NCBI GenBank assembly: GCA_035565335.1 | Contig: DATMSO010000058.1 | Span: 1-42,169 of the forward strand | Length of the DNA: 42,169 nucleotides | From: Methylovorus sp035565335 | Lineage (GTDB): Bacteria > Pseudomonadota > Gammaproteobacteria > Burkholderiales > Methylophilaceae | Reading direction: 5' to 3' | Part shown: piece after piece, positions 25,315 through 34,182 of the stretch | How positions within the stretch are numbered: position 1 is the stretch's first letter | How the letters are laid out: every line of letters begins with the position of its first letter | Position numbers and translations under genes: made by a program | Notes under the pieces: generated by a model | What the model was told of the DNA's origin: nothing | What the model saw: the letters and a program-made list of their open reading frames with translations, nothing else | Database searches by the model: none

Positions 25315-26133
25315 TTAAGCAAACTTGAGGAAATAGATCAGCACCAGCGTGCCAAACACGATGCGGTAGTAGGCAAAAGCACGGAAATCATGGTTAGCCA
25401 CATAGCGGATCAGGGTTTTGACGGCGATCAGCGCGGCGATGAAGGCCATGATAAAGCCCACGGCAAACATGGGAATGTCATCGGCGGTAAACAGGGCGCG
25501 GTTCTTGAACACATCGTAACCACTGGCTGCCAGCATGACCGGAATGGCCAGGAAGAAAGAAAACTCGGTCGCAGCCTTGCGCGACAAGCCAAATAACATG
25601 CCCCCCAGGATGGTGGCACCCGAACGCGAAGTGCCCGGAATCATGGCTAGCGACTGCGCAAAGCCGACCTTGAGCGCCTGCAAGGGCGTGATGTCATCAA
25701 GGGTGGCGGCCTTATGCACGACATCCTTGCCATCAAAATGCCGCTCTATCCACAAAATCAGGAAGCCGCCGACAATCAGCGCGACAGCCACATTGATAGG
25801 CGAAAACAGATGGGTTTTGATAAAGCTGTGAAAGATCAGGCCCAGCACGGCCGCTGGTAAAAATCCGATAAACACATTGAGCACAAAGCGCTGAGAATTG
25901 GTGTTGGTGGTAAGCCCCTGCGCTACATTGAAGAGGCGCGTACGGTATTCCCAGCAGACAGCGAGTATCGCGCCAAGCTGGATCACGATTTCAAATACCT
26001 TGCCTTTATCATCATTGAAATTAAGCAGGTCGCCTGCCACGATCAGATGGCCGGTACTGCTAATGGGGAGGAACTCGGTGGCGCCTTCGAGGATGCCGAG
26101 AATGGCGGCTTTGAGGAGTAACAGCAAATCCAT
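25315..26133 (-). CDS. uppP: Undecaprenyl-diphosphatase UppP (BacA)
   Basis: Recycles the lipid carrier by converting undecaprenyl diphosphate to the monophosphate; it confers bacitracin tolerance. The 272-aa integral membrane protein has both signatures: EGATEFLPISSTGHLI (residues 16-31) and PGTSRSGATI (166-175). The ribosome site is weak (AAGAGA). It is the first gene of uppP-exoD-asmA on the minus strand. Confidence 0.96.
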   Translation of the reverse strand: MDLLLLLKAAILGILEGATEFLPISSTGHLIVAGDLLNFNDDKGKVFEIVIQLGAILAVCWEYRTRLFNVAQGLTTNTNSQRFVLNVFIGFLPAAVLGLIFHSFIKTHLFSPINVAVALIVGGFLILWIERHFDGKDVVHKAATLDDITPLQALKVGFAQSLAMIPGTSRSGATILGGMLFGLSRKAATEFSFFLAIPVMLAASGYDVFKNRALFTADDIPMFAVGFIMAFIAALIAVKTLIRYVANHDFRAFAYYRIVFGTLVLIYFLKFA

Positions 26134-26261
26134 GGATATTATTTCTCTTGTTCAGTGTTGTAATGAAAGGCACAGCGTAAGCCTGCAACATGACTGCCAT
26201 ATTGCGCTTAGACCCAAGCAACTTATGGGCCTGATATGAGCATGAGTGTTCCGCTATAGAC

Positions 26262-26657
26262 CTACATGCGGCGCCAGGCCGACATGGCCTGCGCCATCAG
26301 CTCGGATTGGGTTTGCGGCACCTTGCCGTCGGGGCTGAGTCTGTCCACCACCTTGGGCAGGTAATTCGCCAAGGTTTGCGCAACTTCATCCAGCGACATA
26401 TGAAATTTTTGCGCGATATCGGTCAAAACCGGCGTACCCAGCGCCGCCTCGATCTGACTCGGCGCCAACGGCAGGTTTTCGCCGTTTGCCAGCCATGAAT
26501 CCACTTCCTCGGCCATGCCGGCATCGCGGAATTTCTGCAGCACACCGGGAGCGCCACCATTGCGTTCGATTATTTCCAGGGCAACCTGGAACATGCGGCC
26601 TTGTTCGCCGCCCATTTTTGCGGCCACGGAGCCTGCAATGCTACTGAATAAACCCAT
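26262..26657 (-). CDS. YidB/DUF937-family protein
   Basis: A 131-aa cytosolic protein of the YidB (DUF937) family. The sequence begins MGLFSSIAGSVAAKMGG, and LAPSQIEAALGTPVLTDIAQKFHMS and the repeat-like LAN(Y)LPKVVDRLSPDGKVP are characteristic. The function is unknown. AAGGAG lies 7 nt before the ATG. It stands between uppP and the pseudouridine synthase, separated by about 130 and 65 bp. Confidence 0.85.
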   Translation of the reverse strand: MGLFSSIAGSVAAKMGGEQGRMFQVALEIIERNGGAPGVLQKFRDAGMAEEVDSWLANGENLPLAPSQIEAALGTPVLTDIAQKFHMSLDEVAQTLANYLPKVVDRLSPDGKVPQTQSELMAQAMSAWRRM

Positions 26658-26722
26658 GATTTAGCTCCTTGCTGTTCAGGATGAGAGATATGCTTTTTCC
26701 CCTGTCAGAGCAGCCTGTGTAA

Positions 26723-28204
26723 TTAAAACCGTTCGCCGGGCCGGAGGTAGCGCCATTGACCCGGTGGCAATTTACCCAGCGCCACACTGCCGATGCGCAC
26801 ACGCTTCAGACCCACCACATGCAGACCCACCAGCTCGCACATACGACGAATCTGGCGCTTGCGCCCTTCGCGCAGCACAAAGCGCAGCTGGTCTTCATTC
26901 TGCCATGACACCTTGGCTGGCTTCAGCTGTACGCCATCCAGGCTCAGGCCGTGGTTAAGCTTGCGCAGACCTTCGTCCGACAAGGTGCCTTCCACGCGCA
27001 CCAGATATTCTTTTTCGGTTTGTGAGTCTTCGCCAATCAGCTGACGTGCCACGCGGCCATCCTGGGTCAGTACCAGCAAACCTGTGGAATCAATATCCAG
27101 GCGACCTGCAGGCGCCAGCCCTTTCAGGAATCCGCGCCGGAACTCTTTCTGTACCGGGTCTTCTGCCCAGTGATTATCCGGATGCACCAATACCACGGCG
27201 GGTTCATAACCGTCTTCCGCCTGACCCGACACATAGCCCACCGGCTTGTGCAGCAGGATAGTGACAATCTCGGACTGATGTTTCTCTGCTTCTTTACTGA
27301 CTTCTATGTTGGCGTCGGGTTCCACACGCGAGCCCAATTCATCGACTACCTGGCCATTGACGCGCACCCAGCCATTGACTATCCACTCATCCGCCTCGCG
27401 GCGCGAGCACAAACCGAGCTCCGCCATGCGTTTTGAAAGCCGCGGCAGATCAGGCTGTGAAGCCACTGGCTTGGGCGTGAACATGGGGTTCTGGGTACGA
27501 TCCCGATTGAAATCCCCCGAGACAAAGCCATCGCGTGCCTTGCCACCCCGGCGCGGGGTATCGCGATCACTGGCCAGGCGCTCAGCGCGGTCAGCTGCTG
27601 GGCGGCGTGGGCGCTCGCTACGCTCTGCGGGACGCTCGTCGCGGTTGCGGTTATCAAGTCGGGCACCCTCCGCGCGTGCGCGCGGCTCGCCGCTACGGGC
27701 CGAACGCTCAGTTCCTGGCTGTGCTGGTCTCGCTCCCTCTGCGCGCCCCTCCGAAGACCTGGATCTATCCGTTCTGGTATTGTCAGTTCTACCGCGATCC
27801 GCCGTCGGCCTATCGCTGGACGGGCGCCGCGCTGGCTGGCGCTCACTGGCATCACGTTCCGCAGCCACCCGGCGCGGGCGTTCATTGACCGGCGCGCTGT
27901 CTGCTACCTGATGCTCATGCAAAGTGCCATCATGCCGATGATTGCGCTGGCGCTTGGGAGCAGCACTCTCGGCGGTTGGGCGATCACCAGACACCCGGGC
28001 ACGAGGCGGCTTGTCTGCTGGCGCGCGCGTTTCCACCGCGTTGGCAGGCGGCACATTGGCCACGGGTTTTGAGGCAGCGTCGCGGGGACGCTTGGCCGGG
28101 TCTGCACGTCGCACCGGTTTGCGGCCAGAAGGCGTGGTGGAATCGGCAGGTGTTGCTTTGGGGGGGAGTTTTAGAGTGGTCACAGCTAGGGTCTCGTCAG
28201 ACAA
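26723..28204 (-). CDS. rRNA pseudouridine synthase (RluF/RluB family) with long Arg-rich N-terminus
   Basis: A 493-aa protein. Residues 1-240 are low-complexity and rich in Arg, Pro, Ser and Asp, and probably disordered. An S4 RNA-binding domain follows (RLSKRMAELGLCSRREADEWIVNG), then the catalytic domain with the active-site Asp in AGRLDIDSTGLL and the C-terminal GRKRQIRRMCELVGLHVVGLKR. It modifies uridines in large-subunit rRNA. The RKRQIRRMCE ending suggests RluF-like, but RluB cannot be excluded. There is no in-frame ATG near the start. TTG at 28204 is used, with AAGGT at a long distance upstream; GTG at 28183 is an alternative. Confidence 0.85.
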   Translation of the reverse strand: MSDETLAVTTLKLPPKATPADSTTPSGRKPVRRADPAKRPRDAASKPVANVPPANAVETRAPADKPPRARVSGDRPTAESAAPKRQRNHRHDGTLHEHQVADSAPVNERPRRVAAERDASERQPARRPSSDRPTADRGRTDNTRTDRSRSSEGRAEGARPAQPGTERSARSGEPRARAEGARLDNRNRDERPAERSERPRRPAADRAERLASDRDTPRRGGKARDGFVSGDFNRDRTQNPMFTPKPVASQPDLPRLSKRMAELGLCSRREADEWIVNGWVRVNGQVVDELGSRVEPDANIEVSKEAEKHQSEIVTILLHKPVGYVSGQAEDGYEPAVVLVHPDNHWAEDPVQKEFRRGFLKGLAPAGRLDIDSTGLLVLTQDGRVARQLIGEDSQTEKEYLVRVEGTLSDEGLRKLNHGLSLDGVQLKPAKVSWQNEDQLRFVLREGRKRQIRRMCELVGLHVVGLKRVRIGSVALGKLPPGQWRYLRPGERF

Positions 28205-28255
28205 GGCTAGATTTTACCTTGATCGTGGGATGCATGCGCAGGGGAATCGCAAGAA

Positions 28256-28284
28256 ATAAAAAAGCAGGCGCGAACGCCTGCTTT
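28256..28284 (-). terminator. Terminator of thiC
   Basis: On the minus strand the stem AAAGCAGGCG / CGCCTGCTTT with a UUCG loop is followed by T6. It lies 34 bp after the thiC stop codon. Confidence 0.9.
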
Positions 28285-28317
28285 CCAATTCAAGGGCTTA
28301 AGCCTATCCGAAGGGGA

Positions 28318-30201
28318 CTAAACCTTTTGATATACCTCGGAGCCCTTCTTCACGAACTCAATCGCTTTTTCCTGCATACCCTTGGTCAAGGCTTCCTTTT
28401 CATCCACGCCCAGCTTGTCCGCATAGTCGCGCACATCCTGCGTGATTTTCATCGAGCAGAAATGCGGACCGCACATGGAGCAGAAGTGCGCCTGCTTGGC
28501 ACCTTCCTGCGGCAGGGTTTCGTCGTGGAATTCCTTGGCTTTTTCAGGATCCAGGCCGAGATTGAACTGGTCTTCCCAGCGGAATTCAAAGCGTGCCTTG
28601 GACAAGGCATTGTCACGAATCTGCGCACCAGGATGGCCCTTGGCCAAGTCGGCGGCGTGAGCAGCAATCTTGTAGGTAATGATGCCGACACGCACGTCTT
28701 CCTTGTCCGGCAGACCCAGGTGTTCCTTGGGTGTTACGTAGCACAGCATGGCGCAACCATACCAGCCGATCATGGCAGCCCCGATACCCGAGGTAATGTG
28801 GTCGTAACCGGGGGCGATATCGGTAGTCAATGGTCCCAGGGTGTAGAACGGGGCTTCGCCACAGTGTTCCAGTTGCAGGTCCATGTTTTCCTTGATCAGG
28901 TGCATGGGCACATGGCCGGGGCCTTCGATCATGCACTGTACATCATGCTTCCAGGCAATCTGGGTCAGCTCGCCCAATGTCTTGAGCTCGGCAAACTGGG
29001 CTTCGTCGTTGGCATCGTAAATAGAACCAGGACGCAGGCCATCACCCAGACTGAAGGAAACATCGTACTGCTTCATGATTTCGCAGATGTCTTCGAAATG
29101 CTCGTACAGGAAGCTTTCCTTATGGTGGGCCAGACACCATTTCGCCATGATGGAACCGCCGCGCGACACGATACCGGTCATGCGCTTGGCGGTCATCGGG
29201 ATGTAGGCAAGACGGACACCGGCATGGATAGTGAAATAATCCACGCCTTGTTCGGCCTGTTCGATCAGCGTGTCACGGAAGATTTCCCAGGTCAGGTCTT
29301 CGGCTTTGCCGTCGACTTTTTCCAGCGCCTGGTAAATCGGCACGGTACCAATCGGTACCGGGCTGTTACGGATGATCCACTCACGAGTTTCGTGGATGTT
29401 TTTACCGGTGGACAGATCCATCACGGTGTCGCCACCCCAGCGCGTACCCCAGACCATTTTCTCCACTTCTTCCGAAATAGAAGAACCCAGCGCGGAGTTG
29501 CCGATATTGGCATTGATCTTCACCAGGAAGTTGCGGCCGATGATCATGGGCTCGATTTCCGGGTGGTTGATGTTGGCGGGGATGATGGCGCGGCCGCGGG
29601 CCACTTCATCGCGCACGAATTCAGGTGTGATCACCTGAGGAATGCTGGCACCGAAATGCTGACCTGGGTGCTGGGTTTGCAGCAGCTCGCTCATGTTTTC
29701 ACGGCGCTGGTTTTCGCGGATGGCGATGTATTCCATTTCCGGCGTGATGATGCCGCGGCGTGCATAGTGCATCTGGCTCACGTTCATGCCAGGCTTGGCG
29801 CGCAAGGGCTTGCGTGTCAGGTTGAAGCGCATTTCGGCTAGCTTGGGGTCTTCCTTGCGTTGCTTGCCGAAGTCGGAGGTCGGGCCATCCAGCTGCTCGG
29901 TATCATTGCGCTCGGCAATCCAGCCAGCACGCAGAGCAGGCAGGCCATTGCGGATGTCGATTTTCACATCAGGATCGGTGTAGGGGCCGGAGGTGTCATA
30001 TACGACCACCGGTGGATTCTTTTCCGCACCAAACGCAGATGGCGTATCAGAAAGCGAGATTTCGCGGAATGGCACGCGAATATCAGGACGCGAGCCTTCT
30101 ACATAGATTTTGCGCGATTTGGCAAATGGCTGCGTTGCACCTGCGTCAACTTCAGCGGTCTCATTCAGGAATTTGTTCAGGTTTTTATCTGTGGCGTTCA
30201 T
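28318..30201 (-). CDS. thiC: Phosphomethylpyrimidine synthase ThiC
   Basis: Radical-SAM-type enzyme that converts AIR to HMP-phosphate for thiamine synthesis. The 627-aa protein has the C-terminal cluster motif CSMCGPHFC (C-X2-C-X4-C) and ThiC blocks such as MHYARRGIITPEMEYIAIRE, GSCDG-type EGPGHVPMH, and DYFTIHAGVRL. The ATG at 30201 follows GGAG by 6 nt; a TTG four codons upstream is in frame but lies within the ribosome site. It is preceded by a TPP riboswitch, so it is controlled by thiamine diphosphate. Confidence 0.97.
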   Translation of the reverse strand: MNATDKNLNKFLNETAEVDAGATQPFAKSRKIYVEGSRPDIRVPFREISLSDTPSAFGAEKNPPVVVYDTSGPYTDPDVKIDIRNGLPALRAGWIAERNDTEQLDGPTSDFGKQRKEDPKLAEMRFNLTRKPLRAKPGMNVSQMHYARRGIITPEMEYIAIRENQRRENMSELLQTQHPGQHFGASIPQVITPEFVRDEVARGRAIIPANINHPEIEPMIIGRNFLVKINANIGNSALGSSISEEVEKMVWGTRWGGDTVMDLSTGKNIHETREWIIRNSPVPIGTVPIYQALEKVDGKAEDLTWEIFRDTLIEQAEQGVDYFTIHAGVRLAYIPMTAKRMTGIVSRGGSIMAKWCLAHHKESFLYEHFEDICEIMKQYDVSFSLGDGLRPGSIYDANDEAQFAELKTLGELTQIAWKHDVQCMIEGPGHVPMHLIKENMDLQLEHCGEAPFYTLGPLTTDIAPGYDHITSGIGAAMIGWYGCAMLCYVTPKEHLGLPDKEDVRVGIITYKIAAHAADLAKGHPGAQIRDNALSKARFEFRWEDQFNLGLDPEKAKEFHDETLPQEGAKQAHFCSMCGPHFCSMKITQDVRDYADKLGVDEKEALTKGMQEKAIEFVKKGSEVYQKV

Positions 30202-30204
30202 GTG

Positions 30205-30229
30205 ATGCTCCAAAAGATGCAGGGAGCAC
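30205..30229 (-). promoter_or_regulatory. Hairpin that can hide the thiC ribosome site
   Basis: On the minus strand GTGCTCC (30229-30223) pairs with GGAGCAT (30211-30205), one G-U pair included, with an 11-nt loop. The 3' arm contains the GGAG ribosome site just before the thiC ATG. No T-run follows, so this is a candidate translational output of the TPP riboswitch. Confidence 0.5.
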
Positions 30230-30283
30230 GAACAGGCTTCACGGGAGTTGTACAGGAGGGTACGGTGTGAGGCTTATCAGGGC

Positions 30284-30372
30284 TTCCCTACGGCGGGATT
30301 ATCCGCGTCAGGTTCAAAGGGTAACTCTCACTCTGTAATCCGGATGTTGAATGGATTAAGAGACCCCCAGCA
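30284..30372 (-). promoter_or_regulatory. TPP riboswitch (THI element)
   Basis: On the minus strand the leader contains a GGGGGTCTC start, a GTGAGAG turn, the conserved core ACCCTTTGAACCTGA, then GGATAAT and CGCCGTAGGGA. These match the thiamine-diphosphate aptamer in order and spacing. It lies about 83-170 bp upstream of thiC. Confidence 0.93.
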
Positions 30373-30380
30373 ATAGGCGA

Positions 30381-30409
30381 AACTTACGCGAAAGCCGCAA
30401 GAAAAGCAA
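30381..30409 (-). promoter_or_regulatory. Probable sigma70 promoter of thiC
   Basis: On the minus strand TTGCTT (30409-30404), a 17-bp spacer and TAAGTT (30386-30381). The predicted start is at the 5' edge of the TPP aptamer, which fits a riboswitch leader. Confidence 0.5.
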
Positions 30410-30443
30410 GTTTGCAGCGGTATTTGCAAGCAGCGCGCAGCCA

Positions 30444-30486
30444 CAAAAAAAAGGCAACCGCATGTCCGGCAGGCACACGGTTGCCA
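30444..30486 (-). terminator. Terminator of the hemolysin-ANL-HDO-SDR-TPR operon
   Basis: On the minus strand GGCAACCG pairs with CGGTTGCC across an 18-nt partly paired interior, followed by eight T. It lies 30 bp after the TPR gene stop. Confidence 0.88.
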
Positions 30487-30515
30487 AAGACGCTGAGGCG
30501 CCAAGGGGGCCAGCG

Positions 30516-31163
30516 CTAGCGTTTCTTTTCTGCGACTTTCAGTCCTTCTTCCACATCCTGGCGACGACCAGCATCGGCATCTTCACGACCAGGGCGGGCA
30601 GGCGCAGCGAGGGCTTTTTTGTAGTATTCCACTGCCTTGGCATACTCGCCTTGCTCGCTCAGAAAATCCGCATAGAAATAATTGGGGTCAATACCAGCAG
30701 GATTCTGTTGCAATGCCTTTTCCAGGTATTCACGGGCTTTTTTCTTGTCGCCAAAGCCGATCGGCCAGCCTGGCACCTTGTAATAGAGTGAACCCAGCGA
30801 GGTATAAATCGAACCATTCAGTGCATTCGGGTTGATCTTTTCAGCGGCCAACAGCAAGTCGCGGGATTTTTCTGCCAGCTTGAGCGCGCCCAGACCGCCT
30901 TTGGCCTTGGCATAGGTACTGAGGATGATGGCCTCCCAGATCATGGCCTCGGGTGCACCGGGGTTGGCAGACGTCACCTGATGCGCTTCTTCCGACAGGG
31001 CCTTCAGCACGGGCTCCTGCTGCCCATCGGGAATCTGGTAGTTGGCTCGAGCCCAGTCATGCTGAAGCTTGACGATGGCAGCATCCACTTTTTCATCGGC
31101 ATAGACCGGGGCAGCCAACAACGCTGTGCCCAACAGGCAAAGCCCAATCAAAGTACGTTTCAT
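30516..31163 (-). CDS. Periplasmic TPR-repeat protein
   Basis: A 215-aa secreted protein. The signal peptide MKRTLIGLCLLGTALLAAPVYA is followed by helical repeats. KKAREYLEKALQQNPAGIDPNYFYADFLSEQGEYAKAVEYYKKALAAP is a clear TPR pair, and NGSIYTSLGSLYYKVPGWPIGFGDKK is a conserved feature in periplasmic TPR proteins of this kind. It probably scaffolds a protein partner. The start ATG overlaps the SDR stop by 4 nt (ATGA), with GGAGA upstream. It is the last gene of the five-gene operon. Confidence 0.8.
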   Translation of the reverse strand: MKRTLIGLCLLGTALLAAPVYADEKVDAAIVKLQHDWARANYQIPDGQQEPVLKALSEEAHQVTSANPGAPEAMIWEAIILSTYAKAKGGLGALKLAEKSRDLLLAAEKINPNALNGSIYTSLGSLYYKVPGWPIGFGDKKKAREYLEKALQQNPAGIDPNYFYADFLSEQGEYAKAVEYYKKALAAPARPGREDADAGRRQDVEEGLKVAEKKR

Positions 31164-31984
31164 TGAATTTCTCCTAGGGTATGGGAATGACGGTTCACAA
31201 ACGGGGCTGCCAGGCGGGCCTGTTTTTTCATGGCCATATTGACCAGCCTGGGCAGTGTACTGTTCAGCCAGGCAAAGAACGACTCTGGCTGGCCGATATA
31301 GTATTCCTCGCACTCGCGGACAATGGCGGTGACGATCTGACGCGCCACATCTTCCGGCGCATCCAGCGAAATATTCGCTGCACGCAGCATATGCGTGGTG
31401 GTGGCATCATTGAGCGGCGTATCCACCGCACGTGGCGCAATATAGGTGACGCGCACCGGGGTATCCACCAGCTCGCGGCGCAGGGACTGCGAAAAGCCGC
31501 GCATGGCAAACTTGCTCGCACAATAACTGGCGTAATGCGGGAAACCAATGCTGCCAAAAATGGAACCGATATTGACCACCTGGCCTTGCTGGCGGGTGAG
31601 GAAATGCGGCAGCACGGCACGCGCCAGCAAAAGCGGGGCGGTGACATTGGTCTGGATGATCTGCGCAATGCGCTCCGGGCTCTGGTCTTCAAACTGGATA
31701 AAATCCATGACGCCGGCATTGTTGATCAGGATATCAATCCCGCCCAGCTGCTGCACAGCAGCATCGACCACCCCCTGAGCCGCGTTGGGATTTTCCAGGT
31801 CGGCCACGATGGAGATGCGTTCGCCGGGCATGCCACTCAAGGTATGCAGCAATTCCTGCAATTTACCGGGGTGACGACCCACCAGCGCGAGATGGGCACC
31901 ATGAGACGCCAGCTCAATCGCCAATGCCTGGCCGATACCACCGGTAGCCCCCGTCAGCAGGATACGGGCATTCTGGATATTCAT
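31160..31984 (-). CDS. Short-chain dehydrogenase/reductase (SDR)
   Basis: A 274-aa NAD(P)-dependent oxidoreductase of the classical SDR family. The nucleotide-binding motif is TGATGGIG (11-18), followed by NNAG (88-91), Ser141 and the catalytic Tyr154-X3-Lys158 (YASYCASK). The C-terminal 60 residues are longer than in minimal SDRs and include a basic end. It probably reduces or oxidises a keto/hydroxy group on the operon's metabolite. It overlaps both neighbours by ATGA. Confidence 0.88.
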   Translation of the reverse strand: MNIQNARILLTGATGGIGQALAIELASHGAHLALVGRHPGKLQELLHTLSGMPGERISIVADLENPNAAQGVVDAAVQQLGGIDILINNAGVMDFIQFEDQSPERIAQIIQTNVTAPLLLARAVLPHFLTRQQGQVVNIGSIFGSIGFPHYASYCASKFAMRGFSQSLRRELVDTPVRVTYIAPRAVDTPLNDATTTHMLRAANISLDAPEDVARQIVTAIVRECEEYYIGQPESFFAWLNSTLPRLVNMAMKKQARLAAPFVNRHSHTLGEIQ

Positions 31985-32661
31985 GCGGCCTCCTGTAATG
32001 CCACGGGCAGGAAACGCTCGCCCAGCTCGCGGAAAATATTGCCATACAAGGTGTAAAACACCCGGGCGCTATGGATCAATTGCTCCTTGTCAGCCGCATC
32101 TTCAATGCGATTGACCAGACCTTCATAAAAAGCGGTATGCCCGACATCCAACGCCCCATGGGACGTGAGATAGGTAAAGCTGTCCTTGCCCAGGCCCAGG
32201 CTGGTTCGGATGGCATCACCCGCTTGGGAAGCCAGGGCGGTGCTGGTGCCTTCCAGCACCAGAACCATGCCGAAAAAGCCGATGGGGTTCACGCGCTGTA
32301 TGGTGTCGTGTGCATAGGCCACCATAATCTCGGTCGCCAGGCCTGGTTTGCCATGGCGCACGGCTTCGGCATCGCCACCGCAGGCGCGGATATCATTCAG
32401 TATCCATTCCTGATGGCCCAGCTCTTCTTCAATGTATTCCGCCACGGCTTCCCGCAGCCATTCATAGCGCTCGGGCAGGCGTGCGCCGCATGCCATCAGC
32501 AATGGGACGGTATGTTTGACGTGGTGATAAGCCTCAGTCAGGAAGGCAATATACGCCTCCAGGCTGACTTTGCCGCTGGCGCCCGCGTGAATCAGCGGCA
32601 GGCTGAACAGGGCATTACGTTGCGAGGCGGTTGCTGCAAGCAATTCATCATAAAATTTCAT
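31981..32661 (-). CDS. Heme-oxygenase-like diiron protein (HDO, iron-containing redox enzyme family)
   Basis: A 226-aa all-helical protein. The ligand pattern of HDO enzymes is complete: Glu43-X6-His50 (TEAYHHVKH), Glu137 (VLEGTS), and His168-X3-Asp172-X2-His175 (HGALDVGH). An additional EELGHQEW helix holds His83. Known HDOs include UndA (fatty-acid decarboxylation) and CADD; the reaction of this one is not known. The ATG at 32661 has AAAGAGA upstream and lies 14 bp inside the end of the ligase gene; earlier in-frame ATGs (32676, and 32685 as TTA-ATG context) are less likely. It is coupled to the SDR by ATGA. Confidence 0.82.
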   Translation of the reverse strand: MKFYDELLAATASQRNALFSLPLIHAGASGKVSLEAYIAFLTEAYHHVKHTVPLLMACGARLPERYEWLREAVAEYIEEELGHQEWILNDIRACGGDAEAVRHGKPGLATEIMVAYAHDTIQRVNPIGFFGMVLVLEGTSTALASQAGDAIRTSLGLGKDSFTYLTSHGALDVGHTAFYEGLVNRIEDAADKEQLIHSARVFYTLYGNIFRELGERFLPVALQEAA

Positions 32662-34174
32662 GGTGTTCTCTTTCATATAAAGCATTTATACGCGCAGCAT
32701 ATTGCTGCCAGATGGCATCGCGGCGCAGCCTGCCATTGGGGGTGAGCTGCTCGTTTTGCGGAGTAAAAGGGTGATCTGCCAATATCCACTGCCGCACGCA
32801 GGCATAATCCGGCAGCGTCTGGTTGGCCTGTTCCAGCACGGCGTCAATCTGCGCATGCACATCGCCGGCCACACGCGGCACGATCACGGCGACACTCCAT
32901 GGCCGCGCCTCGCCGAACACGGCCACCTGGGCGATCACCGGCGACAGGGCCAGCTCACTTTCCACCCACTCAGGCGAGACATTGCGCCCATAGGACGTGA
33001 TGTAAATATTCTTTTTGCGACCGGTGATATGCAAATAGCCATCGGCATCCTGATAGCCGATATCGCCCGTGGGCCAATAGGTCACATGCATGTCAGGCTG
33101 GCCGGCATAACCAAGCAGCGTGCTGCCTGCCACCAGCAGTTCGCCATCCCCGGCAAACGCCAGCTGCACATGCGGCAAGGGTTTGCCCACAGAGCCGGGG
33201 CGCTGCTGGCCGGGCGGGTTGAATGCCACCACCGAAGCACACTCCGACAAGCCATAGCCTTCGCATACCGGCAGGCCCAGTGCCTGGGCACGCTGCAACA
33301 GGCGCGGCGCCACCCGGGCACCACCCACAGCGATCAGGCGCAAACTCGCCGGTGGCACCCAGCCAGACTCGGCAGCCATGACCAGCGCGCGCAACAGCTC
33401 GGGGATCAACAACAGCGTGGTGGGCTGGGCTTCCTGTATGGTCTTCAGCAGTTGCGGCACATTGAGACCGGAGGCCCCGCTCAAGCCGACACGGGTGGAG
33501 GAATACAGGGTTGTAGTCGCCCCCACCAGCAATGGCAGGTATAAGCCGGCGATATTTTCCAGCAAGGTCGACAAGGGCAGGATGCTGAGATGGCTATCCT
33601 CGGCGGAAGCCGCGGTGGCATCCGCCAGTGAGCGGCTCACCTGCTCCATGGCTGCCGCCCCCAGACATACGCCTTTGGGCTGACCGGTGGTGCCCGAGGT
33701 ATAGGTCACCTTGGCCGTGCCGGTCGGCAGCTTCGTGGATTCAGGGTTTTCAAACTGCAAGCGGCTGACCAGCTGCCCACCGACCAGCTGGTGATGCTTG
33801 CTGACGATGCGGTAGCCTTGGGCCAGCAGCAACTGCTCCATCACCATGGGCTGCTGGCAGAATAAAGTATTGATGCCGGCATCCTGAATGGCATGCGCGA
33901 TTTGCTGTGGAGAAAAGAAGCCGGGCAAGGGCACCACGGGGATATTCAAGTGCAGACAAGCCAAGTCCAGCACGCCCCAGGCAGGGTCATTATCCATGGC
34001 AATGGCCACGGCCTGCGGATGCGTGGCCGGAATGCCGGATTGCTGGATGAAAGCCGCAGCCGCGTTGATTTCACCCGGCAATGCCTGATAGCTGATGCTG
34101 AAATGGCTACCGCGCAAGGCGGGATGGTCGGGCCTGGTGTCTGCGTGCTGCTGAATGGCTTCAAGAATGGACAT
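32648..34174 (-). CDS. AMP-binding (ANL-superfamily) acyl-activating ligase
   Basis: A 508-aa enzyme of the acyl-CoA synthetase/ANL superfamily. It has the P-loop YTSGTTGQPKG, EGYGLSECASV, and TGDIGYQDADGYLHITGRKKNIYITSYGRNVSPEWVE, which closely resembles long-chain acyl-CoA synthetases. At the A10 position the usual catalytic lysine (T-P-x-x-K-L-K-R type) reads LTPNGRLRRDAI, so an Arg (AGG) replaces Lys. This could weaken adenylation. It follows the hemolysin-family gene by 8 bp, with GGAG overlapping that stop codon. The acyl substrate is unknown. Confidence 0.88.
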   Translation of the reverse strand: MSILEAIQQHADTRPDHPALRGSHFSISYQALPGEINAAAAFIQQSGIPATHPQAVAIAMDNDPAWGVLDLACLHLNIPVVPLPGFFSPQQIAHAIQDAGINTLFCQQPMVMEQLLLAQGYRIVSKHHQLVGGQLVSRLQFENPESTKLPTGTAKVTYTSGTTGQPKGVCLGAAAMEQVSRSLADATAASAEDSHLSILPLSTLLENIAGLYLPLLVGATTTLYSSTRVGLSGASGLNVPQLLKTIQEAQPTTLLLIPELLRALVMAAESGWVPPASLRLIAVGGARVAPRLLQRAQALGLPVCEGYGLSECASVVAFNPPGQQRPGSVGKPLPHVQLAFAGDGELLVAGSTLLGYAGQPDMHVTYWPTGDIGYQDADGYLHITGRKKNIYITSYGRNVSPEWVESELALSPVIAQVAVFGEARPWSVAVIVPRVAGDVHAQIDAVLEQANQTLPDYACVRQWILADHPFTPQNEQLTPNGRLRRDAIWQQYAARINALYEREHHEIL

Positions 34175-34182
34175 GATGGCTC

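Noticed and set aside
27976..29841. 621-codon plus-strand open frame across thiC and the pseudouridine synthase
   Set aside because: Fully antisense to two recognised genes and crossing the thiC terminator; His/Gln-rich product without any recognisable domain.
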